A stretch of DNA of 64,000 bases from Pseudomonas bubulae (lineage in GTDB: Bacteria > Pseudomonadota > Gammaproteobacteria > Pseudomonadales > Pseudomonadaceae), in the NCBI RefSeq assembly GCF_900618535.1, contig NZ_UYJA01000001.1:1-64000 (forward strand), in the 5' to 3' direction. The notes under the pieces are model-generated. The model saw only the letters and a program-made list of their open reading frames with translations, was not told the origin of the DNA and ran no database searches. Made by a program: the position numbers and the translations under genes. Of this stretch, positions 54,756 through 63,557 are shown piece after piece. The first letter of the stretch is position 1, and each line of letters opens with the position of its first letter.

Positions 54756-54983
54756 GGCAAAGAGGCATGTATCCTTGCTAGCGTCAAAGGCAGTCCTTCC
54801 GAAATCAATGCTCAAGGTCAAAAAATAGCTGATGATATTCTGAGTAATCCCGCGTCGACCGTAACCTACAAAGACTCCGGGAGGTTTGGGAAAGCTATAG
54901 ATGTAGTTGCTCCCGACGGAAGGGGGCTTCGCTACGATGCTAGTGGGGGATTTATTGGTCTGCTGGAACCACCGAAGCCATGA
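54756..54983 (+). pseudogene. Displaced CdiA-CT fragment, C-terminal half
   Basis: An open stretch reads GKEACILASVKGSPSEINAQ, then KIADDILSNPASTVTYKDSG, and ends APDGRGLRYDASGGFIGLLE before PPKP and TGA. INAQGQK...ILSNP...GRFG...APDGRG is remembered as the C-terminal half of RNase-type polymorphic toxins whose N-terminal half resembles the fragment at 53405. A degenerate junction (GGGGGCAAAG) marks its start. The stop overlaps the following ATG. Confidence 0.7.
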
Positions 54984-55231
54984 CACATCTATCCTCTTTG
55001 ATGAGCAGCCCTCCAGATCGAGAAAATTTAGTATTCGAAATCTGGATGGACGCTGATCAACTAGCTGAAGTATCCCACGAGCCTGGAAGATCAGTTGAGA
55101 TAGAAATATAACCGTCTGCTAAAGACGGGACTTGGAGTTTTGAGCTTGAAGAATTTATGTTTCTGTTGAATCAGGCAGTTGAAAAACTTAAAATAGTTAT
55201 AGTTAAGAGGGTGCAAAAGGAATATCTATAG
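54980..55231 (+). pseudogene. Immunity-like gene with premature stop
   Basis: ATG at 54980 overlaps the toxin fragment stop. The frame reads DRENLVFEIWMDADQLAEVS and VEIEI, then TAA at 55109-55111, and continues in the same frame as PSAKDGTWSFELEEFMFLLN and QAVEKLKIV. The downstream part looks coding, so a nonsense change (probably a Tyr codon to TAA) broke an immunity gene of about 75-80 residues. The last dozen codons before TAG at 55229 already belong to the next junction. Confidence 0.7.
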
Positions 55232-55327
55232 CAATCGAGTCAAAAAATTGCCGGTCAAATGGGTAAACGAGGATGGACGGAAAATGCTATCCAGTCTGTA
55301 ATTGAAATCCAGCAAAAACTATTGTGA
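55210..55327 (+). pseudogene. Short CdiA-CT remnant (RGWT-type toxin)
   Basis: GGTGCAAAA recurs at 55210-55218. Further on, the frame from 55232 reads QSSQKIAGQMGKRGWTENAI and QSVIEIQQKLL before TGA at 55327. The QKIAGQM..RGWT segment is remembered from colicin E5-like RNase domains of polymorphic toxins. The junction and this segment are in different frames, and the domain is cut short, so it is a decayed remnant closing the array. Confidence 0.6.
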
Positions 55328-55353
55328 CGACAGATCCTCGTTTTGATTGCATT

Positions 55354-56550
55354 TCAGGCAGCTGCTTGAATGATTCCGCCACAGCGTATATTACTCTGCG
55401 GGCTGAAAATCCGCGTCAGTAGCAGCATTGCAACAACCGCCACAACCAGAACCCACCAGGCAGTAACAAAACTCCCCGTGAGTTCGCGAAGCCAACCCGT
55501 CAGCCATGGCGAAACCGCATTGACAAGAAATCCCGCGCCTTGCACGAACCCTGCAAGCTGAGCGGCTTCGCTGGGTTTGCGGCAATGGTCCAGGGTCAGG
55601 ATCAGGCTCAGGGCGAAACAGGCACCCAGGCCAAAACCAATCAAGGCCACCCACACATACGGCGATTCCAGCGGCCACATGACCAGTCCGCTATAGCCCA
55701 GTGCCTGCGCTCCCAGGCTGACCGCCAAGAGCGGGCGCCTGTCCGTGCTGCGGTGGGCCAGCGCAGGCATCACCAGCGCAGCCAGTACCTGAAAAATGGT
55801 CATGAACGCCAGAAGCGAGCCGCTTTGTGCTGCACTCCAGCCCATCTGCAAATAGTAGGCGGGCAACCACGCCACCATGCTCATATAGCCACAGTTGACG
55901 AGGCCGAAGTACAGCGCCAGTAACCACGCGCGCCGGTTGCGCCACGGGCGCATGGCTGGCTCGCCCGCCGTTCGGGCAGCGCTGGCAAAGGGCAATAAGC
56001 CCCACAGCACCAGTGCGACCAGAGCAGGCGCAAGCCAAATCCCCAGTCCGGCCTGCCAATGGCCAAAATGGCCGGCCACCAGCGGGCTGACGAGTGCAGC
56101 CAGGCCGCCGCCGGCCATAAGGGAGGCGGAGTACACCCCTAAAGCCAGCGCAACCCGCTGCGCAAACTGGCGCTTGATCAGCGCCGGAACCAGCACCTGG
56201 ATCAGCGCAACCCCGGCACCGCCCAACAAGGCCGTGGCCATCAGGGTTTCTGCCCGATCGGCAGACAAGCGCCACAGGCAGGCGCCCAGGATCATCGACA
56301 AGCCCAGGGCCACGCCACGGCGCTCACCCAGGCCTGCCTGCAGGCGTACGCCGAGCAAGGCCACCAGACCCATGCAGATCACTGGCAGGCTGGTCAGCCA
56401 GGCACTGCTCTGGAAACTCATGCCCGTGTCATGACGTATCTCAAGCAACAGCGGGCTGATGGAGCTGAGCAGCGGACGCAGGTTAAGCCCCAGCACCACC
56501 AGCAATGCCCAATTGGCGAACACCCGCGCAGGGTGTTTATCCAGGCTCAT
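55354..56550 (-). CDS. MFS transporter, CynX/NimT type
   Basis: 398 residues, about 12 hydrophobic helices. The opening NWALLVVLGLNLRPLLSSISPLLLEI region (Asn/Arg-Pro rich) is typical of the CynX/NimT branch of the major facilitator superfamily. The ATG at 56550 lies inside the end of the upstream deaminase gene (14-base overlap); an in-frame GTG at 56568 is an alternative. The operon (ankyrin protein, deaminase, transporter) suggests uptake or export of a small nitrogen compound. Confidence 0.88.
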   Translation of the reverse strand: MSLDKHPARVFANWALLVVLGLNLRPLLSSISPLLLEIRHDTGMSFQSSAWLTSLPVICMGLVALLGVRLQAGLGERRGVALGLSMILGACLWRLSADRAETLMATALLGGAGVALIQVLVPALIKRQFAQRVALALGVYSASLMAGGGLAALVSPLVAGHFGHWQAGLGIWLAPALVALVLWGLLPFASAARTAGEPAMRPWRNRRAWLLALYFGLVNCGYMSMVAWLPAYYLQMGWSAAQSGSLLAFMTIFQVLAALVMPALAHRSTDRRPLLAVSLGAQALGYSGLVMWPLESPYVWVALIGFGLGACFALSLILTLDHCRKPSEAAQLAGFVQGAGFLVNAVSPWLTGWLRELTGSFVTAWWVLVVAVVAMLLLTRIFSPQSNIRCGGIIQAAA

Positions 56551-56998
56551 GGCAGGCTTTCCAGTCACTGTAGATCTCGACCATGGCCGGTTGGGGTATG
56601 TGTTGTATCGCCAGTGTCTGTTCGCTCAACGGCAGCGCCAGTTGCTGATAAATCGCTGCCGTAGACAGCCCGAAGGGTTCCCCCTGCGGGTTGCTGGCGG
56701 CATACACCACTCGGGTTACGCCACACAGGTGCATGGCACTCAGGCACATGGGGCAAGGCTGGCCACTGGCATAGATCACGCAACCCTCCAGGCGCGGGCC
56801 CAGTTGCTGGCTGGCAGCCCGTATGGCCAAGAGTTCTGCGTGTGCAGTCGGATCCTGGCTGATATGGAGGGTGTTGACGGCCTCAACGATCACCTGGTCG
56901 TCTTTGACCAGTAGCGCAGCAAAAGGCCGGCCACCGCCGGCAACGTTGTTGGCGGCCAGGGCCACGGCGCGTTGCAGGTAAAACTCATCGCTATGCAT
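56537..56998 (-). CDS. Nucleoside/guanine deaminase-like zinc enzyme
   Basis: 153 residues of the cytidine-deaminase-like fold. The zinc motif is visible: DPTAHAELLAIR (His-Ala-Glu) and SGQPCPMCLSAMH (Pro-Cys-x2-Cys). FAALLVKDDQVIVEAVN precedes it. The sequence fits guanine deaminase-type or tRNA-deaminase-related proteins. GGAG lies about 5 bases before the ATG. It deaminates an amino-purine or similar base; the exact substrate is open. Confidence 0.85.
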   Translation of the reverse strand: MHSDEFYLQRAVALAANNVAGGGRPFAALLVKDDQVIVEAVNTLHISQDPTAHAELLAIRAASQQLGPRLEGCVIYASGQPCPMCLSAMHLCGVTRVVYAASNPQGEPFGLSTAAIYQQLALPLSEQTLAIQHIPQPAMVEIYSDWKACHEPG

Positions 56999-57017
56999 AA
57001 CAACTCCAGGGTGTGAT

Positions 57018-57677
57018 TCAGTGCGCGCCGGCATCACGCAGCAATTGTGCGGTCACGCCCTGGCCGCGCTGCTGCGCTTGTTGCAGGGGGGTGTGGCCGT
57101 CGCTGTCCGGCAGGTTCAGGTCGGCACCGGCATTGATCAGCTGGGTGATGATCTGCTGATGCGCCGGGCCGCCGTCGGAGAGCACGATGGCTTCCATCAG
57201 GCAGGTCCAGCCCAGGCGATTGACATGGTTCAGATCAACCCCTGCTGCGATCAGCAGGCGTACCGTTTCAACATGTCCGCGCTCGCATGCCGGGATCAGG
57301 GCGGTGCCGCCATAGCGGTTGGTACTCTGCAGATCGGCACCGTGGGCCAGGGTCATTTGCAGGATTTCGTTACGCCCACTGGCGCCTGCCAACAGATAGG
57401 GGCTGTCACGCATCAGGTTCTTCTGGTTGACGTCGGCCCCAGCCTGGATCAAGGCCCGGGCGATTTCGATCTGGTTCGATCGGGTTGCCAGCAGCAGCGC
57501 GCTGCTGCCATCCAGCGCCTGTACGTTGAGGTCCGTGCCTTCACTGATCAGTTGCTGGACCCTGTCCAGTTCGCCGTCGCTGACGGCATTGAGGAGTGTC
57601 TTGTCGCTTGCCATCACCGCTCCCATTATCAACAGCGCGACCGTTAGCAGGCCGCATTTGCGTGTCAGGCTGCCCAT
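57018..57677 (-). CDS. Exported ankyrin-repeat protein
   Basis: 219 residues with a short signal peptide (LTRKCGLLTVALLIMGAVMAS, cleavage near residue 23) and about five ankyrin repeats (DGSSALLLATRSNQIEIARALIQAGADVNQ region, GGTALIPACERGHVETVRLL, DGHTPLQQAQQRGQGVTAQLL). It is probably periplasmic and mediates protein contacts. GAGGG precedes the ATG. The deaminase gene starts 19 bases after its stop. Confidence 0.88.
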   Translation of the reverse strand: MGSLTRKCGLLTVALLIMGAVMASDKTLLNAVSDGELDRVQQLISEGTDLNVQALDGSSALLLATRSNQIEIARALIQAGADVNQKNLMRDSPYLLAGASGRNEILQMTLAHGADLQSTNRYGGTALIPACERGHVETVRLLIAAGVDLNHVNRLGWTCLMEAIVLSDGGPAHQQIITQLINAGADLNLPDSDGHTPLQQAQQRGQGVTAQLLRDAGAH

Positions 57678-57786
57678 GGTTGAGCCCTCTTTTACATCCC
57701 GTGAAAAGCCAGTATGGTCAGCGCAGCAGGTATTCTGAAATTAAATATAGCCATGCCTTTAAGTGGCAATGTGAATGGTGAGGCGG

Positions 57787-58680
57787 ATGCTTGATCCCAT
57801 ACTGTTACGCAGTTTTGTCGCGGTGGTGGACTGCGCCAATTTCACCCGGGCGGCGCAGCGTCTGCATCTCACCCAGTCGACGGTCAGCCAGCAGATCCGC
57901 CGTCTGGAGGACAGCCTTGGCTGCAAGCTGCTCGACCGCGAACAGCGCCGGGTGATTGCCACCCCTGAAGGTGAGCGCCTGCTGGCCTATGCGCGGCGCA
58001 TTCTGGCGCTTGATCAGGAAGCCCGCGATGTGCTGTTCAACCAGGCCAGTGAGGGGGTGTTGCGCCTCGGCGTGCCTGAAGACTTTGCTGCCGAGCGCTT
58101 GATGCCGATCCTTTCGCGGTTCGGCCTGGAGCACCCGGGAGTGCGCCTGGAAGTCACCAGCGGCTTGGGGCCTGAACTGATGCGGCTTTATCGCCAGAAT
58201 GAATTCGACCTGTTATTGGTCAAGCAGATGGGGCAGGGCGATGATTGCCTGGCTTGCTGGCCCGAACCCATGTGTTGGGTCGACAGCCGTTCAGCGCCCG
58301 CACTGGGGCGCGAGCCCTTGCCGCTGGTGGCGTTTCCGGTGGGCGGTTTGTACCGCAATGAAATGCTCCATCACCTTGAAGTGGGGGGATGGCGCTGGCG
58401 CATCAACTACTCCAGCGCAAGTCTGGCCAGTGTCTGCGCCGCCGTGGCGGCGGGCCTGGGTATCAGCTTGTTGCCGTTGCGGGTGATCAGTCCGGAACAC
58501 AGGGTGATTGATGCCGGCAGCGGCCTGCCGGATATCCAGGGGGTATTTCTGGCGTTGTATGGGCAAAACGCTCTGAGCCATGCGGGCAAATTGCTGCAAT
58601 GCCAACTGCTGGATCTGTGCCAGACGCTTGCTAACGATGAGCAGGCTGGTGAACGAGCCCTTCAAAACGCGGCCAGTTGA
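57787..58680 (+). CDS. LysR-family transcriptional regulator
   Basis: 297 residues. The N-terminal HTH is LLRSFVAVVDCANFTRAAQRLHLTQSTVSQQIRRLED region, followed by a linker helix and an effector-binding domain (VLRLGVPEDFAAERLMPILS). The ATG at 57787 starts the usual MLDPILLRSF; an ATG at 57775 is in frame. It is divergent from the ankyrin/deaminase/transporter operon across about 110 bases and probably controls it. Confidence 0.88.
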   Translation: MLDPILLRSFVAVVDCANFTRAAQRLHLTQSTVSQQIRRLEDSLGCKLLDREQRRVIATPEGERLLAYARRILALDQEARDVLFNQASEGVLRLGVPEDFAAERLMPILSRFGLEHPGVRLEVTSGLGPELMRLYRQNEFDLLLVKQMGQGDDCLACWPEPMCWVDSRSAPALGREPLPLVAFPVGGLYRNEMLHHLEVGGWRWRINYSSASLASVCAAVAAGLGISLLPLRVISPEHRVIDAGSGLPDIQGVFLALYGQNALSHAGKLLQCQLLDLCQTLANDEQAGERALQNAAS

Positions 58681-58847
58681 GTGAGAGATAAAGAATTTGA
58701 TCCTGTGATTCCAGAATGTTTGGAATTTGTGGGTGATTATCTTGTGCTGGAACATGACTAAAGTAGAGGTTTTACAGGTCAGGAGCTGATTGTCCTGAGC
58801 AGCCCAAGCCTTCACAGGCAAGCCAGTTACTACAGAGGTCACAGGTT

Positions 58848-59291
58848 ATGGATACCAAACTCAAAGCGTTGCTTGATCGCGAAGAGATTCGCAATCTCAG
58901 AACCCTCTATGCACATCACCTGGACAGCAACACTATCGACGCCCTTGACGAAGTGTTCTCGGCAGATGCGGTGGTGGAGGTTACGGTCGGCAAAATGACG
59001 GGTATAGATGCCATCCGCAGTGGCCTCAATGATGCCTTCAAACTCTTCGATCGCGACCACCAGGGCAGTTATCCGTTTCTGCATGCGATCGCCAACCACT
59101 GGATCAAGTTGACCGGGCCCGATACCGCGCAAGGGCGTTGCTACCTGATTGATTTCGAGACCGCATCCAAGCCCGATCCGAACCCGCTGCTGTTGCTCGG
59201 GCTGTACGCCGACACGTACCGGCGTATCGATGGCGAGTGGCGTATCACCCATACCCGCCTTGAAGTGGTCTGGCCTGAGCGTGCAGCCTGA
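58848..59291 (+). CDS. NTF2-like/SnoaL-like protein
   Basis: 147 residues of the NTF2-like cone fold: LLDREEIRNLRTLYAHHLDS, FSADAVVEVTVGKMTGIDAI and YADTYRRIDGEWRITHTRLEVVW. The family includes small isomerases, dehydratases and ring-hydroxylating subunits as well as many proteins of unknown function. It stands between two LysR genes; no partner enzyme is adjacent. Confidence 0.82.
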   Translation: MDTKLKALLDREEIRNLRTLYAHHLDSNTIDALDEVFSADAVVEVTVGKMTGIDAIRSGLNDAFKLFDRDHQGSYPFLHAIANHWIKLTGPDTAQGRCYLIDFETASKPDPNPLLLLGLYADTYRRIDGEWRITHTRLEVVWPERAA

Positions 59292-59452
59292 TCCAGGGCC
59301 AGCTCCGAGGATTGAGCATGAACGATGCGCCTTTATCCAGGGCGCATTTTTGTTTGCGCAGAAGGTAAGCCTCGGGGTTTTACCCCTCTATTACTGCATG
59401 GCTTTGCTATTGTTCAGCTGCAGATCCTTAAACTTTAGCCTTGGACGCCACA

Positions 59453-60400
59453 ATGACGGGCAACCCATTTGACGGTATTCGTGAGTTTGTGTCTGCGGCC
59501 CAGTCACTGAGCTTTACAGCGGCAGCCCTGGAGCTTGGCGTGACCAGTTCCGCCGTTGGCAAGAGCGTGACTCGCCTGGAGGCGCGCCTTGGCGTCAAGC
59601 TTTTGCATCGCACCACCCGGCGCCTGAACCTCACCAGCGAGGGTGAGGCCTATCTGGCCAGTTGCCTGCGGGTAATGGATGAACTGGCCGAGACCCAGGG
59701 CTTTTTGACCACCGGCCAACAGGAACCTGTCGGTCGGTTGCGGATCGATCTGCCGGCGGCCTTTGGTCGCCGACATATTTTGCCGACCTTGATCGATATG
59801 GCGGTGCGATACCAGCAGCTCGATCTCTCCATCAGCTTCAGTGAGCGGCTGGTGGATATCGTCAATGAGGGTATCGATCTTGTGGTCCGAATCGGTTCAT
59901 TGAAGGATGACGCTGAAATAGTGGCCCGCAAGCTGGGCAGCCAGAGCCTGTTGATTTGCGCGACCCGCGAATACCTGCACAGGCATGGCACGCCCCAGGC
60001 ACCGGCTGATCTCCTGCAGCATGACTGCATTGTCGGCTGGCGCAACGGCACTCGCAAAAGCTGGATGCTGGTGGATGAAAAGGGGCAGACCAACGAGCAC
60101 GACGTGCGGGTCAAGCATGAGGTGGGAGACGGTGAAATGTTGCTGGACATGACACTGGCCGGGGGCGGCCTGGCCCAACTGCCCACCTGGCTGGTGCAGA
60201 CGCATATCCAGCAGGGGTTGCTGGTGCCCGTACTTGAGCAATATGCCGGTGCCGAGATGCCTATTCACGTGATCTGGCCACGCACGCGCTACATACAGCC
60301 CAAGATCAGAATGGTCGTCGATGAACTGCTGGCACTGGCCCGACGCGATGCCGGGATTTTTCGCCCGGATCAGGGCGCGCCCAACCCCCAGGGTTCATGA
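59453..60400 (+). CDS. LysR-family transcriptional regulator
   Basis: 315 residues. The HTH is IREFVSAAQSLSFTAAALELGVTSSAVGKSVTRLEARLG region; RTTRRLNLTSEGEAYLASC and VGRLRIDLPAAFGRR follow, typical of the CrgA/DmlR-like branch. An in-frame TTG at 59441 is less likely than the ATG at 59453. It is convergent with the old-yellow-enzyme gene; regulators of this branch often control such reductases, although they are more often divergent. Confidence 0.86.
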   Translation: MTGNPFDGIREFVSAAQSLSFTAAALELGVTSSAVGKSVTRLEARLGVKLLHRTTRRLNLTSEGEAYLASCLRVMDELAETQGFLTTGQQEPVGRLRIDLPAAFGRRHILPTLIDMAVRYQQLDLSISFSERLVDIVNEGIDLVVRIGSLKDDAEIVARKLGSQSLLICATREYLHRHGTPQAPADLLQHDCIVGWRNGTRKSWMLVDEKGQTNEHDVRVKHEVGDGEMLLDMTLAGGGLAQLPTWLVQTHIQQGLLVPVLEQYAGAEMPIHVIWPRTRYIQPKIRMVVDELLALARRDAGIFRPDQGAPNPQGS

Positions 60401-60448
60401 ATGCAGCGCCTCAAGCTCCATGACGTGAAGCGCTGCAGCTGAATACCG

Positions 60449-61552
60449 TTACAGGTTCGGCGAGTGGAAGGGGTAATCGACATAGCCTTTTTCGCCGCTG
60501 TTGCCGTAGAACGTGGCGCGGTCCGGGGTTGCAATCGGCCAGTTATTTTTCATCCGCTCCACCAGATCCGGGTTGGCAATAAAAGGCCGCCCAAACGCGA
60601 CCAGGTCCAGGGCGCCTGATTCCAGTGCGGCTTGCGCCGACTCGCGATCAAAGCCGCCAGCGGCAATCAGTGTGCCTTGATACGACTCGCGAAAAGTCTG
60701 CGCAAAGCCTTCGGGCATGCGCTCGGCGCCAATGGTTAATTGATCGCTCAAGTGCACGTAGGCAATGTCGCGTTGATGAATGGCGTGAGCCACCGCGACC
60801 CAGGTCTGGGCTTCGTCATCAAACGGCGCCATGTCGAACAGGCGACCAAACGGCGAGATACGCACGCCAACCTTGCCACGCCCAATGGCGTCGGCAACCG
60901 CATCAATGGTTTCCAGCAGCAGGCGAATGCGGTTTTCGATTGAGCCGCCATAACGGTCGGTACGATCGTTTACACACGGATTGATAAACTGCTCGAACAG
61001 GTAGCCGTTGGCGCCATGAATTTCGACCCCGTCAAACCCCGCCTCGATAGCCCGGCGGGCAGCCTGAACAAAGTCATTTTTGATCGCTCCGACTTCTTCG
61101 GTCGACAGCGCGCGCGGCTGGCTGGCCTGGATCGGGCCCGGTTGACCGTGCTCGTCATAGGCATAGGTCATGGAGTTGGCCGCCAACTTGTTGCTGGATG
61201 ACACCGGCGCACCGCCGTCCGGTTGCAGCGTGGTGTGGGATACCCGGCCGACATGCCAGAGCTGGGCGAAGATCTTGCCGCCGTCCTCATGCACGGCCCG
61301 GGTGACGTGCTTCCAGCCTTCCACTTGTTCCTGATTATAAAGGCCGGGGTTGAACAGATAGCCGCGGCCCTGGATGGAAACCGGCACACCTTCGCTGATG
61401 ATCAGGCCGGCGCTTGCACGCTGGCGGTAGTACAGCACCGTCAAAGCGTCAGGAATATCGTTCAAGGCGCGGGCACGGGTCATGGGCGCCATCACGACAC
61501 GATTGTTCAGTTCCATTCCCGACAAGGTGTATGGAGAAAACAGAATACTCAT
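60449..61552 (-). CDS. Old yellow enzyme-family alkene reductase (NemA-like)
   Basis: 367 residues of a TIM-barrel FMN reductase. It has LNNRVVMAPMTRARA, GLIISEGVPVSIQGRGY, IFAQLWHVGRVSH, GFDGVEIHGANGYLFEQFINP, DRYGGSIENRIRLLLE and ALDLVAFGRPFIANPDLVER. It reduces activated C=C bonds, nitro groups or quinones with NAD(P)H. It lies 130 bases downstream of the class II aldolase gene on the same strand, so it may share the TetR-linked operon or have its own promoter. Confidence 0.92.
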   Translation of the reverse strand: MSILFSPYTLSGMELNNRVVMAPMTRARALNDIPDALTVLYYRQRASAGLIISEGVPVSIQGRGYLFNPGLYNQEQVEGWKHVTRAVHEDGGKIFAQLWHVGRVSHTTLQPDGGAPVSSSNKLAANSMTYAYDEHGQPGPIQASQPRALSTEEVGAIKNDFVQAARRAIEAGFDGVEIHGANGYLFEQFINPCVNDRTDRYGGSIENRIRLLLETIDAVADAIGRGKVGVRISPFGRLFDMAPFDDEAQTWVAVAHAIHQRDIAYVHLSDQLTIGAERMPEGFAQTFRESYQGTLIAAGGFDRESAQAALESGALDLVAFGRPFIANPDLVERMKNNWPIATPDRATFYGNSGEKGYVDYPFHSPNL

Positions 61553-61682
61553 AGGGCAGGGACCTCCGGTGTGGGGCGCTGCGTGGCGCCAGTCCGGGTC
61601 AATATACGGTGATATTGATCCCGGATAATCGGTCCTGGATTCCAAACATTGCGGAGTTGAATTCCATAATTTGCGGGGTTAA

Positions 61683-62453
61683 TTACTCCAGAACAGTCGG
61701 GTCGCGGCGGATTTCTTCCCGTGCCATGGCTTCCCACAGAAACGGGAAACCGTTGGCATCGGTGCGCTCTCCAGTGGCGAGGGCGACATGGGCAGGAAGC
61801 GGCGCGCCGCCACCGAGTGCCTCGACATGCCAGGCCAGGCGGCTGCGCCACTCCAGTGTGATCGCGCGCAAATGGGCCTGGCGAATGCCATTGGCGACCA
61901 CTAGCACACCGTGGTTGGCGAGCATGGCCCATTTCTGGGCTCCCAGTGCCGTCACTACGGCGCGGCCGAGGACGGTGTCCTCGACGGTACCGCGATATTC
62001 GTCGTAGAGCACCGGGTCGCTATCAACCAGGGCGGAGGTCTGGTCGTAAACCGGCGGGATGCGCCCCGCGGCTGACCAGACGCCTGCCCAGCGCGGGTGG
62101 TTATGGATGACCACCTCAACATCATGGCGCGCGGCATGTAAATCCATATGCAGGTTGATCGCCGGGGTGATGTTCCATTCGCCTTCGATGACCTTGCCGG
62201 TCTGGTCGAGGCGCAGGATGTCCGAGGCGGTTACTTCGCCCCAGGTGAGCTCCCAGGGGTTGGCCAAATAGGTGCCATCGTCCTGCTTGACGGTGACATG
62301 ACCGGCAATATGGTCGTTATAACCCTCTCGATACAGCACCCGGCACAGCAGCGCCACGCGTTGGTGCGCAGTCAGTTCGGGCAACAGTGCATACCGGCCT
62401 GGCCTGGGAATGTAGCGGGCCAGGAGGTCGTGATTAAGTTCATCGTTCATCAT
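61683..62453 (-). CDS. Class II aldolase/adducin-family protein
   Basis: 256 residues with the zinc site of class II aldolases: VVIHNHPRWAGVW (two His) and WAMLANHGVLVVANG (third His). LYREGYNDHIAGHVTV and LANPWELTWGEVTASDIL are family segments. These enzymes act as aldolases, epimerases or decarboxylases. It lies 51 bases after the TauD-like gene, and the pair is likely cotranscribed; the reaction is unknown. Confidence 0.88.
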   Translation of the reverse strand: MMNDELNHDLLARYIPRPGRYALLPELTAHQRVALLCRVLYREGYNDHIAGHVTVKQDDGTYLANPWELTWGEVTASDILRLDQTGKVIEGEWNITPAINLHMDLHAARHDVEVVIHNHPRWAGVWSAAGRIPPVYDQTSALVDSDPVLYDEYRGTVEDTVLGRAVVTALGAQKWAMLANHGVLVVANGIRQAHLRAITLEWRSRLAWHVEALGGGAPLPAHVALATGERTDANGFPFLWEAMAREEIRRDPTVLE

Positions 62454-62504
62454 TCTGGTGTGCTCCTCTGCAGCGGTTGTGATCCGTGAATGTTCCTTCA
62501 GAAC

Positions 62505-63344
62505 TCACGCCTGCAAGGGTTCGCGGGCGAATACCGAGGTGCGCTGCATGCGCCGTTGATGGGGTTGGTAGTCCAGAATGGCGTTGTGCAACACGCTTCG
62601 GTTGTCCCAGAGCACCATGTCACCGACACGCCAGCGATGGCGAAACCCGAATTGCACGTGCTGGCAGTGCGCGTGGAGATAGTCCAGGATCGCGTCGCTT
62701 TCAGAGGGGGCCATACCTTCGATATGGGTGGTGTAGGTCGGGCTCAGATACAGGGCTTTGCGACCGGACACCGGGTGCTGGATCACCAGCGGGTGCAGGT
62801 GGCGGCGGTTCATCTGCACGACCTCGGCATAGCGCTCATGGCTGACGACGCTCTGGCGCAGCGCTGCCGTCATGGGCCCGTTCATGTCGTGCCAGGCGCT
62901 GAGCCCGTCGAGGTAGTGCTGCATACGCCCGGACAGGCTGTCATAGGCCGTGGTCATGCTGATCCAGCATGTATCGCCGCCACAGGGGGGAAGGATCTGG
63001 GCGTGGGTCATGGTGACAATCGGCGGGTCGGGCAGGAAGCTCTCGTCGTGGTGCCACATATCCGCCCGGTCACCCAGCCTGGAGTCGATCACGGTGATCT
63101 GTTCAAAGCCTGCGCCCAGGTTGGGATAGAACGTGTGAACTTCGGGCTCGCCGAAATATCGTGCAATGGCCAGGTGTTGTTCTGGCTGTAGCCATGGGGC
63201 GTGCAGTACCAGGGCTTCATGTTTGACCAGCGCAGCTTCCAGTGCCGCCAGGGTTTGCGGCTGAAAAACAGTGGCAGGATCCAGGTCAAGCACTTCGGCG
63301 CCCAGGTGTGGGCCAAGGGGCTGGAGGGTGAGTGGTGAAGGCAT
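62505..63344 (-). CDS. TauD/TfdA-family 2-oxoglutarate dioxygenase
   Basis: 279 residues of the Fe(II)/2-oxoglutarate family. The iron ligands are His98 and Asp100 in MWHHDESF and a distal His in WDNRSVLHNA; RRMQRTSVF offers the 2-oxoglutarate arginine. The ATG at 63344 is chosen because GGGAG lies about 8 bases upstream; an in-frame TTG is 6 bases earlier. It oxidises a small substrate (sulfonates or aromatic-ether acids are known for the family). It is first in an operon divergent from a TetR regulator. Confidence 0.9.
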   Translation of the reverse strand: MPSPLTLQPLGPHLGAEVLDLDPATVFQPQTLAALEAALVKHEALVLHAPWLQPEQHLAIARYFGEPEVHTFYPNLGAGFEQITVIDSRLGDRADMWHHDESFLPDPPIVTMTHAQILPPCGGDTCWISMTTAYDSLSGRMQHYLDGLSAWHDMNGPMTAALRQSVVSHERYAEVVQMNRRHLHPLVIQHPVSGRKALYLSPTYTTHIEGMAPSESDAILDYLHAHCQHVQFGFRHRWRVGDMVLWDNRSVLHNAILDYQPHQRRMQRTSVFAREPLQA

Positions 63345-63557
63345 GGGCAATCTCCCGGCAGGCTGAAATATCCGATCTTATAGAGGGCGTATCACTACAC
63401 GTTTGGACGATGTCCGAGCGTCTCCAAAGATCATACTGACGTCATCAGGGTTGAGATATTCGCATTCTGCGGGCATCTGATTGTGTGTTTAACCTACTGA
63501 TATAAAAGGAAAATATCTGAAATTAAGAACAGCAGTAAATACTCCGCTCGGGTTCCC

